Shown here: piece by piece, positions 54,611 through 63,120 of the stretch
How the letters are laid out: each line of letters begins with the position of its first letter
Position numbering within the stretch: position 1 is the first letter of the stretch
From: Haloglycomyces albus DSM 45210
GTDB lineage: Bacteria; Actinomycetota; Actinomycetes; Mycobacteriales; Micromonosporaceae
Length of the DNA: 64,000 nt
Reading direction: 5' to 3'
NCBI RefSeq assembly: GCF_000527155.1
Contig: NZ_AZUQ01000001.1
Coordinates: 1 to 64,000 of the forward strand
Notes under the pieces: generated by a model
The model's database searches: none
The model's input: only the letters and a program-made list of their open reading frames with translations
Told to the model about the DNA's origin: nothing
Program-made: the position numbers and the translations under genes

Positions 54611-55444
54611 CTACAGTTCTGATACGCACATGACCTGAGTAATCTCGTCATTCTGCGGAGCAAGCGGGTAATAGATGCCTTCACACCCGGCAGATTCAGC
54701 GGCCGCCTCCTCCGTGGCCGCCGGCGATGGCAGGTCAACGAAGGCATCGACACGCATGTCGGCCAGGTCGGAATCGCATCCGAGAGTGTAACGCCACTTA
54801 GTACTGTCGAAACAGTCGCCTTCACCGGGGAATGTGGGAACGTAACCGTCGGCGTCCGGCTTGTCTATAGCACGCAAACAAAGGATTCGTTCGATGTCGT
54901 TGGACAGTTGGTCGTATACGTAATAGCCTTCGTACCAGCCTTCACCTGGGTTGAAAACGCCATATTGGGAACCGCAGACGTCGACGATGGCTTCCATCCC
55001 GCTCGCCTCAGTGGAGGCGTCATAACCCTCACCCTTGACTCCGACATTATCCGTAATCTCATAGAAGGCCGTATCGTCGTCGCAGGGAAGGGCCTCATCG
55101 AACTCGGCCGTTCCGTTGACGGGTGCGGACGGAATACAGTCACCCGCACCATAGTCACCAATGAAGTCCTCCTCGCCCGCGGCCAAGGTATCCGAGTTTT
55201 CCGTGTCAAAATCGGTCTTATCGACGTCGACCAACGATGCGGCCCAGCCTTTGATCACAAAACCGACGGCCACTAGAGCGACGACAGCACCGACGGCACC
55301 AAGCGTAATCCACAGCGACTTCTTTGACGACGACGGTGGCTGTGGCGGGACATTGTACTGTTGGGGAGGTGCCGGGTACTGCCCCGGCATCTGATGCTGG
55401 TTCGGCATCCCCTGTTGAGGCCCTTGGGGTTGCTGATAACTCAC
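54611..55444 (-). CDS. membrane-anchored cysteine-rich protein, paralogue 3 of 3
   Basis: 277 residues from GTG 55444 (AAAGG 7 bases upstream; GTG 55450 lies against it). Pro/Gln/Tyr-rich N-terminus, membrane helix about 45-66, then the same extracellular layout: GDCIPSAPVNG...PCDDDTAFYEITDNV, VCGSQYGVF, AIDKPDADGYVPTFPGEGDCFD, CDSDLADMRVDAFVDLP and EITQVMCVSEL. Closest to paralogue 2. The three genes arose by tandem duplication. Confidence 0.72.
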   Translation of the reverse strand: MSYQQPQGPQQGMPNQHQMPGQYPAPPQQYNVPPQPPSSSKKSLWITLGAVGAVVALVAVGFVIKGWAASLVDVDKTDFDTENSDTLAAGEEDFIGDYGAGDCIPSAPVNGTAEFDEALPCDDDTAFYEITDNVGVKGEGYDASTEASGMEAIVDVCGSQYGVFNPGEGWYEGYYVYDQLSNDIERILCLRAIDKPDADGYVPTFPGEGDCFDSTKWRYTLGCDSDLADMRVDAFVDLPSPAATEEAAAESAGCEGIYYPLAPQNDEITQVMCVSEL

Positions 55445-55525
55445 GGTCACACCTTTTTCATCTGTGCAATTGACATAATCAAAGCTGTATTCACTACGAA
55501 GTGCCGGACCCTCACACTGACAATG

Positions 55526-55630
55526 TCGAACACTCCTGTGTGAACACCTGTACTATAATGACCGATCCAATATGCGCCACCGGAAAGACCCCATACCCGG
55601 ATACGAAATATGCCCCGGAAGCAAAGACGA
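55526..55630 (-). promoter_or_regulatory. 105-base upstream repeat of paralogue 3
   Basis: Near copy of 54437-54541 at the same distance (82 bases) from its gene. A degenerate copy of the core (GTGAACAC-ACGTC-TATAAT, 53387-53411) lies about 106 bases before paralogue 1. Confidence 0.6.
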
Positions 55631-55689
55631 ATACACCTCTTCGCTTCCGAGGCACTCACACACTACAGTGAACTCCGCGGCGATAGGAC

Positions 55690-56964
55690 CTATCGAACCC
55701 GATCCAAGATCATCGTGCGTTCCTGCGGAGCCACATCAGACACGTCCCACTGTCCCGCAATACTGTCGATCGCAGGATCCATCCGCTCAGGAGTGTCGGT
55801 GTGCAAACGATATACGACGTCTCCCGCCGAAACCCGGTCGCCGACGGTTTTCAGGATCTCCACACCGGCACCGGCCTGTACGTCCTCCCCCGGACGGCTA
55901 CGTCCGGCTCCTAGGCGCCATCCGGCCATACCAACCGCATAGGCGTCCATGCGGCTGACGAAACCGTCGCGTTCGGCCTTGATCTCGTGGCTGTGTCGGG
56001 CGGCCGGAAGCACGGCGTCATTGTCACCGCCCTGTGCCGCGACCATCGCGCGCCACGTATCCATGGCTCGGCCGTCACGCAGAGCCTCAGCGGGATCGGC
56101 ATCGGGAATCCCGGCAGCGGCCAGCATCTCGCGGGCCAACTCCACCGTCAACTCCACCACGTCGGACGGTCCGCCACCGGACAGAACCTCGATCGACTCA
56201 CGAACTTCGAGGGCATTGCCGACCGCACGCCCCAGAGGCGTGCCCATATCCGTCAAAAGCGCAGTGGTGGCCACGTCGTGATCGCTTCCCAAGCGCACCA
56301 TGGTTTCGGCCAAAGTCTTCGCCTGGTCGAAATCCTTCATGAACGCGCCCGAACCCACCTTGACGTCGAGTACCAGGGAATCGGTACCTTCGGCGATCTT
56401 TTTGCTCATGATGGACGAGGCGATCAGCGGAATCGACTCGACCGTCCCGGTGATGTCGCGCAAGGCGTACAGCTTACGATCGGCGGGAGCGAGGTCCTTG
56501 GAGGCGGCGCAGATGACGGCCCCGAGGTCACGCAGTTGAGCGGCCACTTCCTTCTCGGTGTACCCGACCTGGAATCCAGGGATCGATTCCAGCTTGTCCA
56601 GTGTGCCGCCGGTGTGGCCGAGCCCCCGACCCGACAGCTGAGGGACGGCTACTCCGTAGCTGGCCACCAAGGGGGCCAAGGGAAGAGTGATCTTATCACC
56701 GACCCCGCCCGTGGAGTGCTTATCCGTGGTCGCGCGCCCTACCCCGGAGAGATCCATGCGGATGCCCGAGGCGATCATGGCCGCGGTCCAGTCGGCGATC
56801 TCCCGTGGATTGGCTCCATTCAGGAAGATCGCCATGGCCAGAGCGGACATTTGCTCGTCGGCCACAATCCCGGAGGTATAGTTTTCGATGATCCAGTTGA
56901 TTTGTGCGGTCGACAGTTCGCCGCCGTCCCGCTTGGTTTGAATGACGTCGATAGCGGTAATCAC
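55690..56964 (-). CDS. deoA: thymidine phosphorylase
   Basis: 424 residues from GTG 56964 (AAGGGGCGG upstream). N-terminal helical domain TKRDGGELSTAQINWIIENY, phosphate site STGGVGDKITL, and SGRGLGHTGGTLDKLESIPGF, the family signature. It splits thymidine or other pyrimidine nucleosides with phosphate to base and (deoxy)ribose 1-phosphate. Last gene of the nucleoside uptake operon. Confidence 0.92.
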   Translation of the reverse strand: MITAIDVIQTKRDGGELSTAQINWIIENYTSGIVADEQMSALAMAIFLNGANPREIADWTAAMIASGIRMDLSGVGRATTDKHSTGGVGDKITLPLAPLVASYGVAVPQLSGRGLGHTGGTLDKLESIPGFQVGYTEKEVAAQLRDLGAVICAASKDLAPADRKLYALRDITGTVESIPLIASSIMSKKIAEGTDSLVLDVKVGSGAFMKDFDQAKTLAETMVRLGSDHDVATTALLTDMGTPLGRAVGNALEVRESIEVLSGGGPSDVVELTVELAREMLAAAGIPDADPAEALRDGRAMDTWRAMVAAQGGDNDAVLPAARHSHEIKAERDGFVSRMDAYAVGMAGWRLGAGRSRPGEDVQAGAGVEILKTVGDRVSAGDVVYRLHTDTPERMDPAIDSIAGQWDVSDVAPQERTMILDRVR

Positions 56965-57039
56965 GATGTCCGCCCCTTATCTAATGCCTAAAAAGAATCG
57001 TCTCGGCGTGTGGGACCGCTACACGGCCCCACATCGAGC

Positions 57040-57438
57040 TCAATCCGAGGACAGGTGCTGTGGCCCGAACGCTCCGGGGAGAAGCTCCGACACCGTCTGT
57101 GGTTCATCCGGATGCGTGTTGTCCACCAGGCAATCGCCTCCGCCGTGCTCGAAAAGCAGCTGGCGGCACCGTCCACACGGAGTCAGGGGGTCACCGTTCT
57201 GATCGACGCACGACAGTGCGACGAGGCGACCGCCCCCACTGGCGACCAATTGTGACACCACACCGCACTCGGCGCACAGCGTGAGTCCGTACGAGGCATT
57301 CTCCACATTGCACCCGACAACGATTCGGCCGTCGTCGACCAGCCCGGCCGCCCCGACCGGATAGTTGGAATAGGGGACGTAGGCCCGACGCATGGCACTT
57401 CGGGCCTCGTCCCGTAGTTCGTTCCAGTTCACCCGCAT
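57040..57438 (-). CDS. cdd: cytidine deaminase
   Basis: 132 residues, GGAGACAAATAA before the ATG, which directly follows the permease stop. Zinc site CNVENASYGLTLCAECG (Cys-Ala-Glu) and PCGRCRQLL (second zinc Cys pair). Converts cytidine and deoxycytidine to uridine forms. It is a small homotetrameric-type enzyme. Between transport and phosphorylase genes, it feeds DeoA. Confidence 0.93.
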   Translation of the reverse strand: MRVNWNELRDEARSAMRRAYVPYSNYPVGAAGLVDDGRIVVGCNVENASYGLTLCAECGVVSQLVASGGGRLVALSCVDQNGDPLTPCGRCRQLLFEHGGGDCLVDNTHPDEPQTVSELLPGAFGPQHLSSD

Positions 57439-58740
57439 TTATTTGTCTCCCGGTGTATAGGGAACCCCGTTGGACGCCGGTGGCACTGCCTTACCGATCA
57501 CCCCGGCCACCACGACCAAAGTCACCGCGTACGGCAGCATCGCCAGGAATTCGGTGGGAATCGGGTTGTCCTGCATCGAGTTAAGGTATTCCTCGACCGC
57601 CTTGGAGAAACCGAAGACGAGAGCACCGGCCAACACGCCCATCGGGTTCCACCGTCCCACGATCATGACCGCCAGGGCGACAAAACCGAGACCGGCCGTC
57701 ATGTTCTTGTTGAACGCGACGTTGTTGGCGATGGTGAAGAAGGCCCCACCAAAGCCCGAGAGCGCCCCGGCGACGGTGACGTTCCAGAACCGCATGCTGT
57801 TGACCTTGATTCCGACACTGTCGGCGGCCGCCGGGTGTTCACCGACCGAGCGGGTCCGCAGACCCCACCTGGTACGGAACAGCAGGAACCACAGTGCCAC
57901 CACGGCGAACAGTGCGAGGTAGACGAAGATGCTCTGATTGAACAGCATCGGCCCGACGACCGGTATGTCGGTGAGGAAGCCGAGACCCATGTTCTCCAGG
58001 GACTCACCGATCCGCGGAACGGTGGTCGCTCGGTTCAACGAGGCGTCGCCGCGCATCAGGCGCTCGTACAGGAAGCCGGTCAATCCCAAGGCCAGAAGGT
58101 TCAGAATAACCCCGGTGACCACCTGGTTGACCTGGAATCGCGTAGCGAGCCAGGCAAGCAGAAGCGTGGAGAGCATACCGCTGACCACGGCGGCGATCAT
58201 TCCCGCATAGGGATTGCCGGTAATGGACGCGACCAGAGCGGCCGAGAAGGCCCCCATGAGGAACTGCCCCTCAATGCCGATGTTGATGACACCAGAACGC
58301 TCGCTAACGACACCCGATAGGGCGCCGAAAATGAACGGCAACGCCAAGAACAGGGTGTTGAGCAGGACGAATTCGATGGGGAATTCTACGGCCGGAGTCA
58401 CCACCCACGACAGTGCTCCTACGACAAGGGCGAGAAGACCTCCGACCACCGCGAGTTTGTACAGCTTCGACGGCAGACCGATGAGGAACAGTATCCCGAA
58501 GAGGAATGCCACTCCCGCAGCGGTCAGCACGATGTGCATCGTGTTGACCGTACCGGTCGACAATGTCGTTTGATCCAGCTCAAAGGTCGTCGTCCGGTTC
58601 GGATCGATGACGAAGAATCCGGAGAGACCGAACAGCAGGGCCACGACGGTGAACGCGATTCCGGCCTTCGGGTGGCGCCCTTTGCCGTTGTGAACGGCTT
58701 CGGGCGTTTCGGTCGGAGTTGGATTGTCTATTACAGTCAT
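57439..58740 (-). CDS. nucleoside ABC transporter permease 2 (YufQ/NupQ type)
   Basis: 433 residues from ATG 58740 (GGTAGGA upstream). N-terminal polar arm and about ten membrane helices. INIGIEGQFLMGAFSAALVAS is the conserved EAA-like coupling segment of the BPD_transp_2 family. It has two extra N-terminal helices compared with the shortest members. Partner of permease 1 and the ATPase. Confidence 0.88.
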   Translation of the reverse strand: MTVIDNPTPTETPEAVHNGKGRHPKAGIAFTVVALLFGLSGFFVIDPNRTTTFELDQTTLSTGTVNTMHIVLTAAGVAFLFGILFLIGLPSKLYKLAVVGGLLALVVGALSWVVTPAVEFPIEFVLLNTLFLALPFIFGALSGVVSERSGVINIGIEGQFLMGAFSAALVASITGNPYAGMIAAVVSGMLSTLLLAWLATRFQVNQVVTGVILNLLALGLTGFLYERLMRGDASLNRATTVPRIGESLENMGLGFLTDIPVVGPMLFNQSIFVYLALFAVVALWFLLFRTRWGLRTRSVGEHPAAADSVGIKVNSMRFWNVTVAGALSGFGGAFFTIANNVAFNKNMTAGLGFVALAVMIVGRWNPMGVLAGALVFGFSKAVEEYLNSMQDNPIPTEFLAMLPYAVTLVVVAGVIGKAVPPASNGVPYTPGDK

Positions 58741-58745
58741 GATTC

Positions 58746-60041
58746 CTACCAACCTCTCGCTTCGAGAGTGGTGAGTCCGCCTGCGGGTGTCCGCAGATGC
58801 AGCAGGGTCTTGACGAGGGCGGGTGCCGCGATGAACAGCACGATGATGGCTTGCAGCAGCGTGGACATTTCAGTCGGCACGGCCGGCTGCATGTAGAGGG
58901 TGCCGGATTTGAGCGCGCCGAACAGCAGGGCCGCCGCCACGATTCCGCCGGGGTGTGCCCGCCCGAGTAGGGCGACGGTAATGCCGTCGAAGCCGTATTC
59001 CACGGCGGTTCCCGGGTCAATACGGTAGGGGTCCAGTCCGAGAACCAGGACGGCACCGCCCAACCCCGCGAGGAGACCGCCAACGCCCATAGTGGTCGTG
59101 AACGTGCGTCCCACGTTCATACCGGCCGTTTCCGACGCGTGCGAGTTGGAGCCGACCGCGCGAATGCGGTATCCGAAGGTGGATTTCTCCAGCAGCCACC
59201 ACATCACCGCCGCGACGACCAGACCGAGCAGGATACCGGCGCTGACACGCAGTTGCGGCCCGAGCCAGCTCAACAGCTGCGGCAGTCGTGCCGACTCGTC
59301 GGCGGACTTGGAGACCAGCTGGGACGACGTCAGCGAGTGGATCAGCGGAGTTCCGATCGCCCACACCAGGAAGAAACCCACGATGTTGTTGAGCATGATC
59401 GACGAGATCACCTCGTGGGCCCCGGTTTTGGCCTTAAGGTAACCGGGAACCGCGCCAAGGAGACCACCCGCCAACGCTCCGGCGAGAAGTGCCAGAGGGA
59501 GGTGCAGAATCAACGGCAGGTTCAGGGCGAATCCGACCACGAGAGCGGACAGCATACCGATGACGAACTGCCCCTGCGCACCGATGTTGAACAGGCCCGC
59601 CTTGAATGCCAACCCGACGGCCAGGCCGGTGAAGATCAACGGCGTGGCATAGGTCAGGGTTTCCGACATGGGATACACGACCTGAGAAAGGTCCTGTTCA
59701 CCTCGCAGGAAGGCTCCCAGGTCGGCGAAGTCGATGACCGAACCTTTGAACAGGTCGGTATAGGCGGAGGCCACCGCGCTCCAGGAGGCGGTCAACGCGT
59801 CGCTGGGCTGGGTGAAGAAGTAGCTCCAGGTACCGCGAACGGTCGGATCGGAGACGATGATCAGAATGGCTCCGATAAAGAAGGCCAGCAGCAGCGAGTA
59901 AACCGTCACCATGACGCCGTTGGCTTCGGTGAGGTACCGGAAGAAGGTCTGACCGAACGTTGGCCGCTTCGGGGAACCGTCCGTTTCGGATCCGCCGTTC
60001 TCTGCGGGCTGGGTGTCAGGGGACTCGACGTTATTGCTCAC
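58746..60041 (-). CDS. nucleoside ABC transporter permease 1 (YufP/NupP type)
   Basis: 431 residues from GTG 60041 with AAGGAGGTGACC directly before; a longer frame is ruled out by this. FNIGAQGQFVIGMLSALVVGFAL is the coupling segment. BPD_transp_2 family with about ten helices and the large periplasmic loop AFLRGEQDLSQVVYPMSETLTYATP. Overlaps the ATPase gene by 11 bases. Confidence 0.88.
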   Translation of the reverse strand: MSNNVESPDTQPAENGGSETDGSPKRPTFGQTFFRYLTEANGVMVTVYSLLLAFFIGAILIIVSDPTVRGTWSYFFTQPSDALTASWSAVASAYTDLFKGSVIDFADLGAFLRGEQDLSQVVYPMSETLTYATPLIFTGLAVGLAFKAGLFNIGAQGQFVIGMLSALVVGFALNLPLILHLPLALLAGALAGGLLGAVPGYLKAKTGAHEVISSIMLNNIVGFFLVWAIGTPLIHSLTSSQLVSKSADESARLPQLLSWLGPQLRVSAGILLGLVVAAVMWWLLEKSTFGYRIRAVGSNSHASETAGMNVGRTFTTTMGVGGLLAGLGGAVLVLGLDPYRIDPGTAVEYGFDGITVALLGRAHPGGIVAAALLFGALKSGTLYMQPAVPTEMSTLLQAIIVLFIAAPALVKTLLHLRTPAGGLTTLEARGW

Positions 60042-61593
60042 GGTCACCTCCTTGTGTGTCGTCGTCGGATGCAGTGGATTCGTCGGTGACCGTGCTGTCG
60101 GGCCGGGCACCGATCATGAGTTGGCCGATTTCCTGCCGTGGCGTATCGGGGCTGACCTCGCCCACGATCTTGCCGTCGTAGATGACGGCCACCCGGTCGG
60201 CGAGCGAAAGAATCTCGTCCAGCTCGGCGGAAATCAGCAGAATGGCGGTGTCGTTGTCGCGCTCTTGCACCAGACGCTGGTGAATGAATTCGATCGCGCC
60301 GACGTCCACACCTCGCGTGGGTTGCGCTGCGACCAAAACGCGCCGTGGTCGCGACAGTTCGCGAGCGATGATGACCTTTTGCTGATTACCGCCCGACAGC
60401 GACGACACGCGTTCGTCGGAACCTTGCGTACGGATGTCGAACTCTTCGATCGAATTCTCGGCGAGTTCGTGCATCGCTTTGAAGTTGACCACTCCCAAAT
60501 GCGAGAGTGGGGAATTGCGGTACTGGTTCAGCGCGATGTTCTCCGCAACGGTGAAGTCGGAGACCAGACCGTCCCGTGCGCGGTCTTCGGGAATGTAGCC
60601 CAGGCCCGAATCGATTCTCTGCACCGGGCTCCAGCGAGTAACATCGTCGCCGTTCAGATGGATGGAACCGGAATCGGACTTGACCGTTCCCAGAACAGAC
60701 CGGGCCAATTCGGTCTGACCGTTTCCTTCCACCCCGGCCAGTCCGACGATTTCACCGGCACGCACGTTCAGGTTCAAACCGTCCAGTGCGGCGATGCCAC
60801 GGTCGTCGATCACGGTCAGATCTTCGAGTTCCAGTGCCACTTCTCCCGGTTCTGCGGGAGTCTTGTCGACTTTGAGCGAGACGGAACGGCCGACCATGGC
60901 CGAGGCCAGCTCCGTTTCGGTGTCCTCGGGCGACGCTTCGGCGACCACCTTGCCGCGTCGGATCACGGTGATGGTGTCGGCTACGGCCTTGACCTCTTTG
61001 AGTTTGTGGCTGATGAAGATGATCGACATGCCCGACTCGGCGAGGCCTCGCATGATGTCGAGCAGTTCGGTCACCTCCGCCGGAGTGAGGACCGCCGTCG
61101 GTTCGTCCAAGATCAACAGTTCGGTATGGCCGGACAGAGCTTTGACGATCTCGACGCGCTGCTGCACTCCGACCGGAAGGTCGGCGACCACCGCGTCGGG
61201 GTCGAGCTTGAGTCCATAACGCTCGGAGACCTCCAGGACCGCCTGACGGGCCTGTTTGCGGTCGAGGACCCCCGCGTGGGAGTGCTCGCGCCCCAACTGC
61301 ACGTTGTCGGCAACGCTGAACGGACCAACCAATTTGAAGTGCTGGTGCACCATTCCGATCCCGGAGTCGATCGCGTCCCCCGGGGTGGAGAACGAAACCG
61401 GAGAATCGTCGATCAGGATCTCACCGCTGGTCGGTTCCAGAATCCCGTACAGCATATTCATGAGCGTGGACTTACCCGCGCCGTTCTCCCCCAGAACGGC
61501 GTGAATCTGTCCCGGCTCGACGACGAGGTCGATATCGTCGTCTGCGGTAAACGAGCCGAACTTCTTTGTCAGCCCTTTCAATTCAAGTCGCAA
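60031..61593 (-). CDS. nucleoside ABC transporter ATP-binding protein (YufO/NupO type)
   Basis: 520 residues from TTG 61593 (AAGGAAAAACA upstream). Two fused ABC domains: GENGAGKSTLMNMLYG Walker A in the first; LILDEPTAVLTPAEV Walker B. The second lacks a normal Walker A (GVEGNGQTELARSVLG) but keeps LSGGNQQKV and an altered B (LVAAQPTRGVDVGA). This asymmetry is standard for sugar and nucleoside transporters. Confidence 0.92.
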   Translation of the reverse strand: MRLELKGLTKKFGSFTADDDIDLVVEPGQIHAVLGENGAGKSTLMNMLYGILEPTSGEILIDDSPVSFSTPGDAIDSGIGMVHQHFKLVGPFSVADNVQLGREHSHAGVLDRKQARQAVLEVSERYGLKLDPDAVVADLPVGVQQRVEIVKALSGHTELLILDEPTAVLTPAEVTELLDIMRGLAESGMSIIFISHKLKEVKAVADTITVIRRGKVVAEASPEDTETELASAMVGRSVSLKVDKTPAEPGEVALELEDLTVIDDRGIAALDGLNLNVRAGEIVGLAGVEGNGQTELARSVLGTVKSDSGSIHLNGDDVTRWSPVQRIDSGLGYIPEDRARDGLVSDFTVAENIALNQYRNSPLSHLGVVNFKAMHELAENSIEEFDIRTQGSDERVSSLSGGNQQKVIIARELSRPRRVLVAAQPTRGVDVGAIEFIHQRLVQERDNDTAILLISAELDEILSLADRVAVIYDGKIVGEVSPDTPRQEIGQLMIGARPDSTVTDESTASDDDTQGGDREQ

Positions 61594-61720
61594 TGTTTTT
61601 CCTTGAAACCGTTGGTCTTGCTTCCCGCTGCTCGGCCCGCATTACTGATCCCGGCACCGCTGTTCGGTGTTGGGAACAATCCACACGTATCAGTGCTTCT
61701 CTCGAAGCTCCATTACCTTC

Positions 61721-61747
61721 CGTTGACCGGATAGTCCGGTCAACGGC
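61721..61747. repeat. 12-bp perfect hairpin between bmp and ATPase genes
   Basis: CCGTTGACCGGA (61721-61732), loop TAG, TCCGGTCAACGG (61736-61747). It follows the second hairpin at 61774-61804 in the direction of transcription. Confidence 0.7.
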
Positions 61748-61773
61748 CAGTCGACCGCCCGCCTCACGGGGCA

Positions 61774-61804
61774 ATGTGGAGGGCGGCAGTACCGCCCTCC
61801 ACAT
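61774..61804 (-). terminator. 13-bp hairpin directly after the bmp stop; partial terminator or processing site
   Basis: ATGTGGAGGGCGG/CCGCCCTCCACAT with 5-base loop. Placed between the high-demand substrate-binding protein gene and the ATPase, it probably lowers downstream expression or protects the bmp mRNA. No T-run. Confidence 0.7.
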
Positions 61805-61825
61805 CAATCATTTATGCAGATTCAA

Positions 61826-62947
61826 TTAGCCCTCGGCCGGAGCGGCCGGGGATTCCACGGTGATGTCACCGTCGATGATCTGTTGCTTCAGCGCCTCGAT
61901 CTCTTCCTTCAACTCATCCGACACGTCGTCGTCAAAGTCGTGGAACGGAGCCAGCGACACGCCTTCGTTCTCCAGGGTGCCGACGTAACGTCCGCCCATG
62001 TCCCCTTCGTCGTAGGCGTTCTGAATGGCCACTTCAACGGCCGGGGCGATGTTCTTCATCGAGGAGGTAAGCAGGTATTCCTGGTTTTCCTCGGGCAGGC
62101 TTTCATATCCGTCGGAGTCGACCCAGACCATGGTGACGCCGTCGGACTCCTGAATGGCGGCGGCGCCGCCCAGTCCAACCGGTCCGGCCACGGGGTGAAT
62201 CACGTCGGCGCCCTGAGCGATGAAGTTCTCGGTCAGCGACTTACCGGCTCCGGTGTCTTCGAAGTCACCGGTGAAGGAGCCTTCCTGATCCTCAGGGTCC
62301 CAGCCCAGGACGTCGACGTCGGCGTCGTTGTCGGCATTGTACTGCTCGACGCCTTCCACGAAGCCGTCCATGAAGATGGTTACCGGCGGAATCTTGACGC
62401 CGCCCCAGGTGGCAACGGTTTCCGTCTCGCTGGTACCGGCCGCCGCATAGCCGGCCAGGAACGACGACTGAGCCGCGTTGAATTCCATGGAGAAGACGTT
62501 GTCGGCGTCCACATGTGCGTCCACGATGCCGTAACGCTGGTCGGGGTTGGCTTCGGCGACCTCGGTGACCTGGTCGGTCATGAGACCTCCGACACCGATC
62601 ACGATGTCGCACTCGTCATTGGTGGCACCGCGCAGGTTCGGCTCGAAGTCGGCGGAGGAATCGGACTGGCGGTAGGTGGCGACGATGTCGTCGTTGTTGT
62701 CGACGGCTTCTTTAAAGCCGTTCCAACCTGATTCGTTGAACGAACGATCGTCGATACCGCCGGAGTCGGTGACCATACAAGCCTTAAAGCTCGCCTCCGA
62801 GTCTCCATAGGTATTGCCTGAGCTCTTGGAGCCGTTTTCATCCGGCGCTTCACCGCAGGCAGATAGTAGGGCGATACTCGCGGCTGCGCTGCCTGCGAGT
62901 ATGGTTTTCAAGCTGGTTTTCGTAGCTCCCATGCCTTTAATAATCAT
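61826..62947 (-). CDS. BMP family nucleoside-binding lipoprotein
   Basis: 373 residues, or 368 if starting at ATG 62932. Signal peptide with lipobox LLSAC-GEAPD. BMP/PnrA fold: ACMVTDSGGIDDRSFNESGWNGFKEAV is the family signature, then CDIVIGVGGLMTDQVTEVAEANP. Captures nucleosides at the outer face for the ABC permeases. The clear operon with cdd and deoA supports pyrimidine nucleosides. Confidence 0.92.
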   Translation of the reverse strand: MIIKGMGATKTSLKTILAGSAAASIALLSACGEAPDENGSKSSGNTYGDSEASFKACMVTDSGGIDDRSFNESGWNGFKEAVDNNDDIVATYRQSDSSADFEPNLRGATNDECDIVIGVGGLMTDQVTEVAEANPDQRYGIVDAHVDADNVFSMEFNAAQSSFLAGYAAAGTSETETVATWGGVKIPPVTIFMDGFVEGVEQYNADNDADVDVLGWDPEDQEGSFTGDFEDTGAGKSLTENFIAQGADVIHPVAGPVGLGGAAAIQESDGVTMVWVDSDGYESLPEENQEYLLTSSMKNIAPAVEVAIQNAYDEGDMGGRYVGTLENEGVSLAPFHDFDDDVSDELKEEIEALKQQIIDGDITVESPAAPAEG

Positions 62948-63120
62948 CCTATGATCGGCTTAATGACACCTGTTGTAGCCAAATCGTTATTGAATCAACC
63001 TGTGAGCTTGACCAAAACACGGTGGTATAGGCGCCAGGTGCATAAGGCGGCACCGAGTGTCAGTGTAACGGGTGCCTTATTCCACAATATTGCAATGATC
63101 AATGCGATTTGCCTTGGGTC

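Noticed and set aside
60013-61734. 573-codon rightward frame opposite the ABC ATPase
   Set aside because: Antisense shadow of a conserved gene due to high GC third positions.
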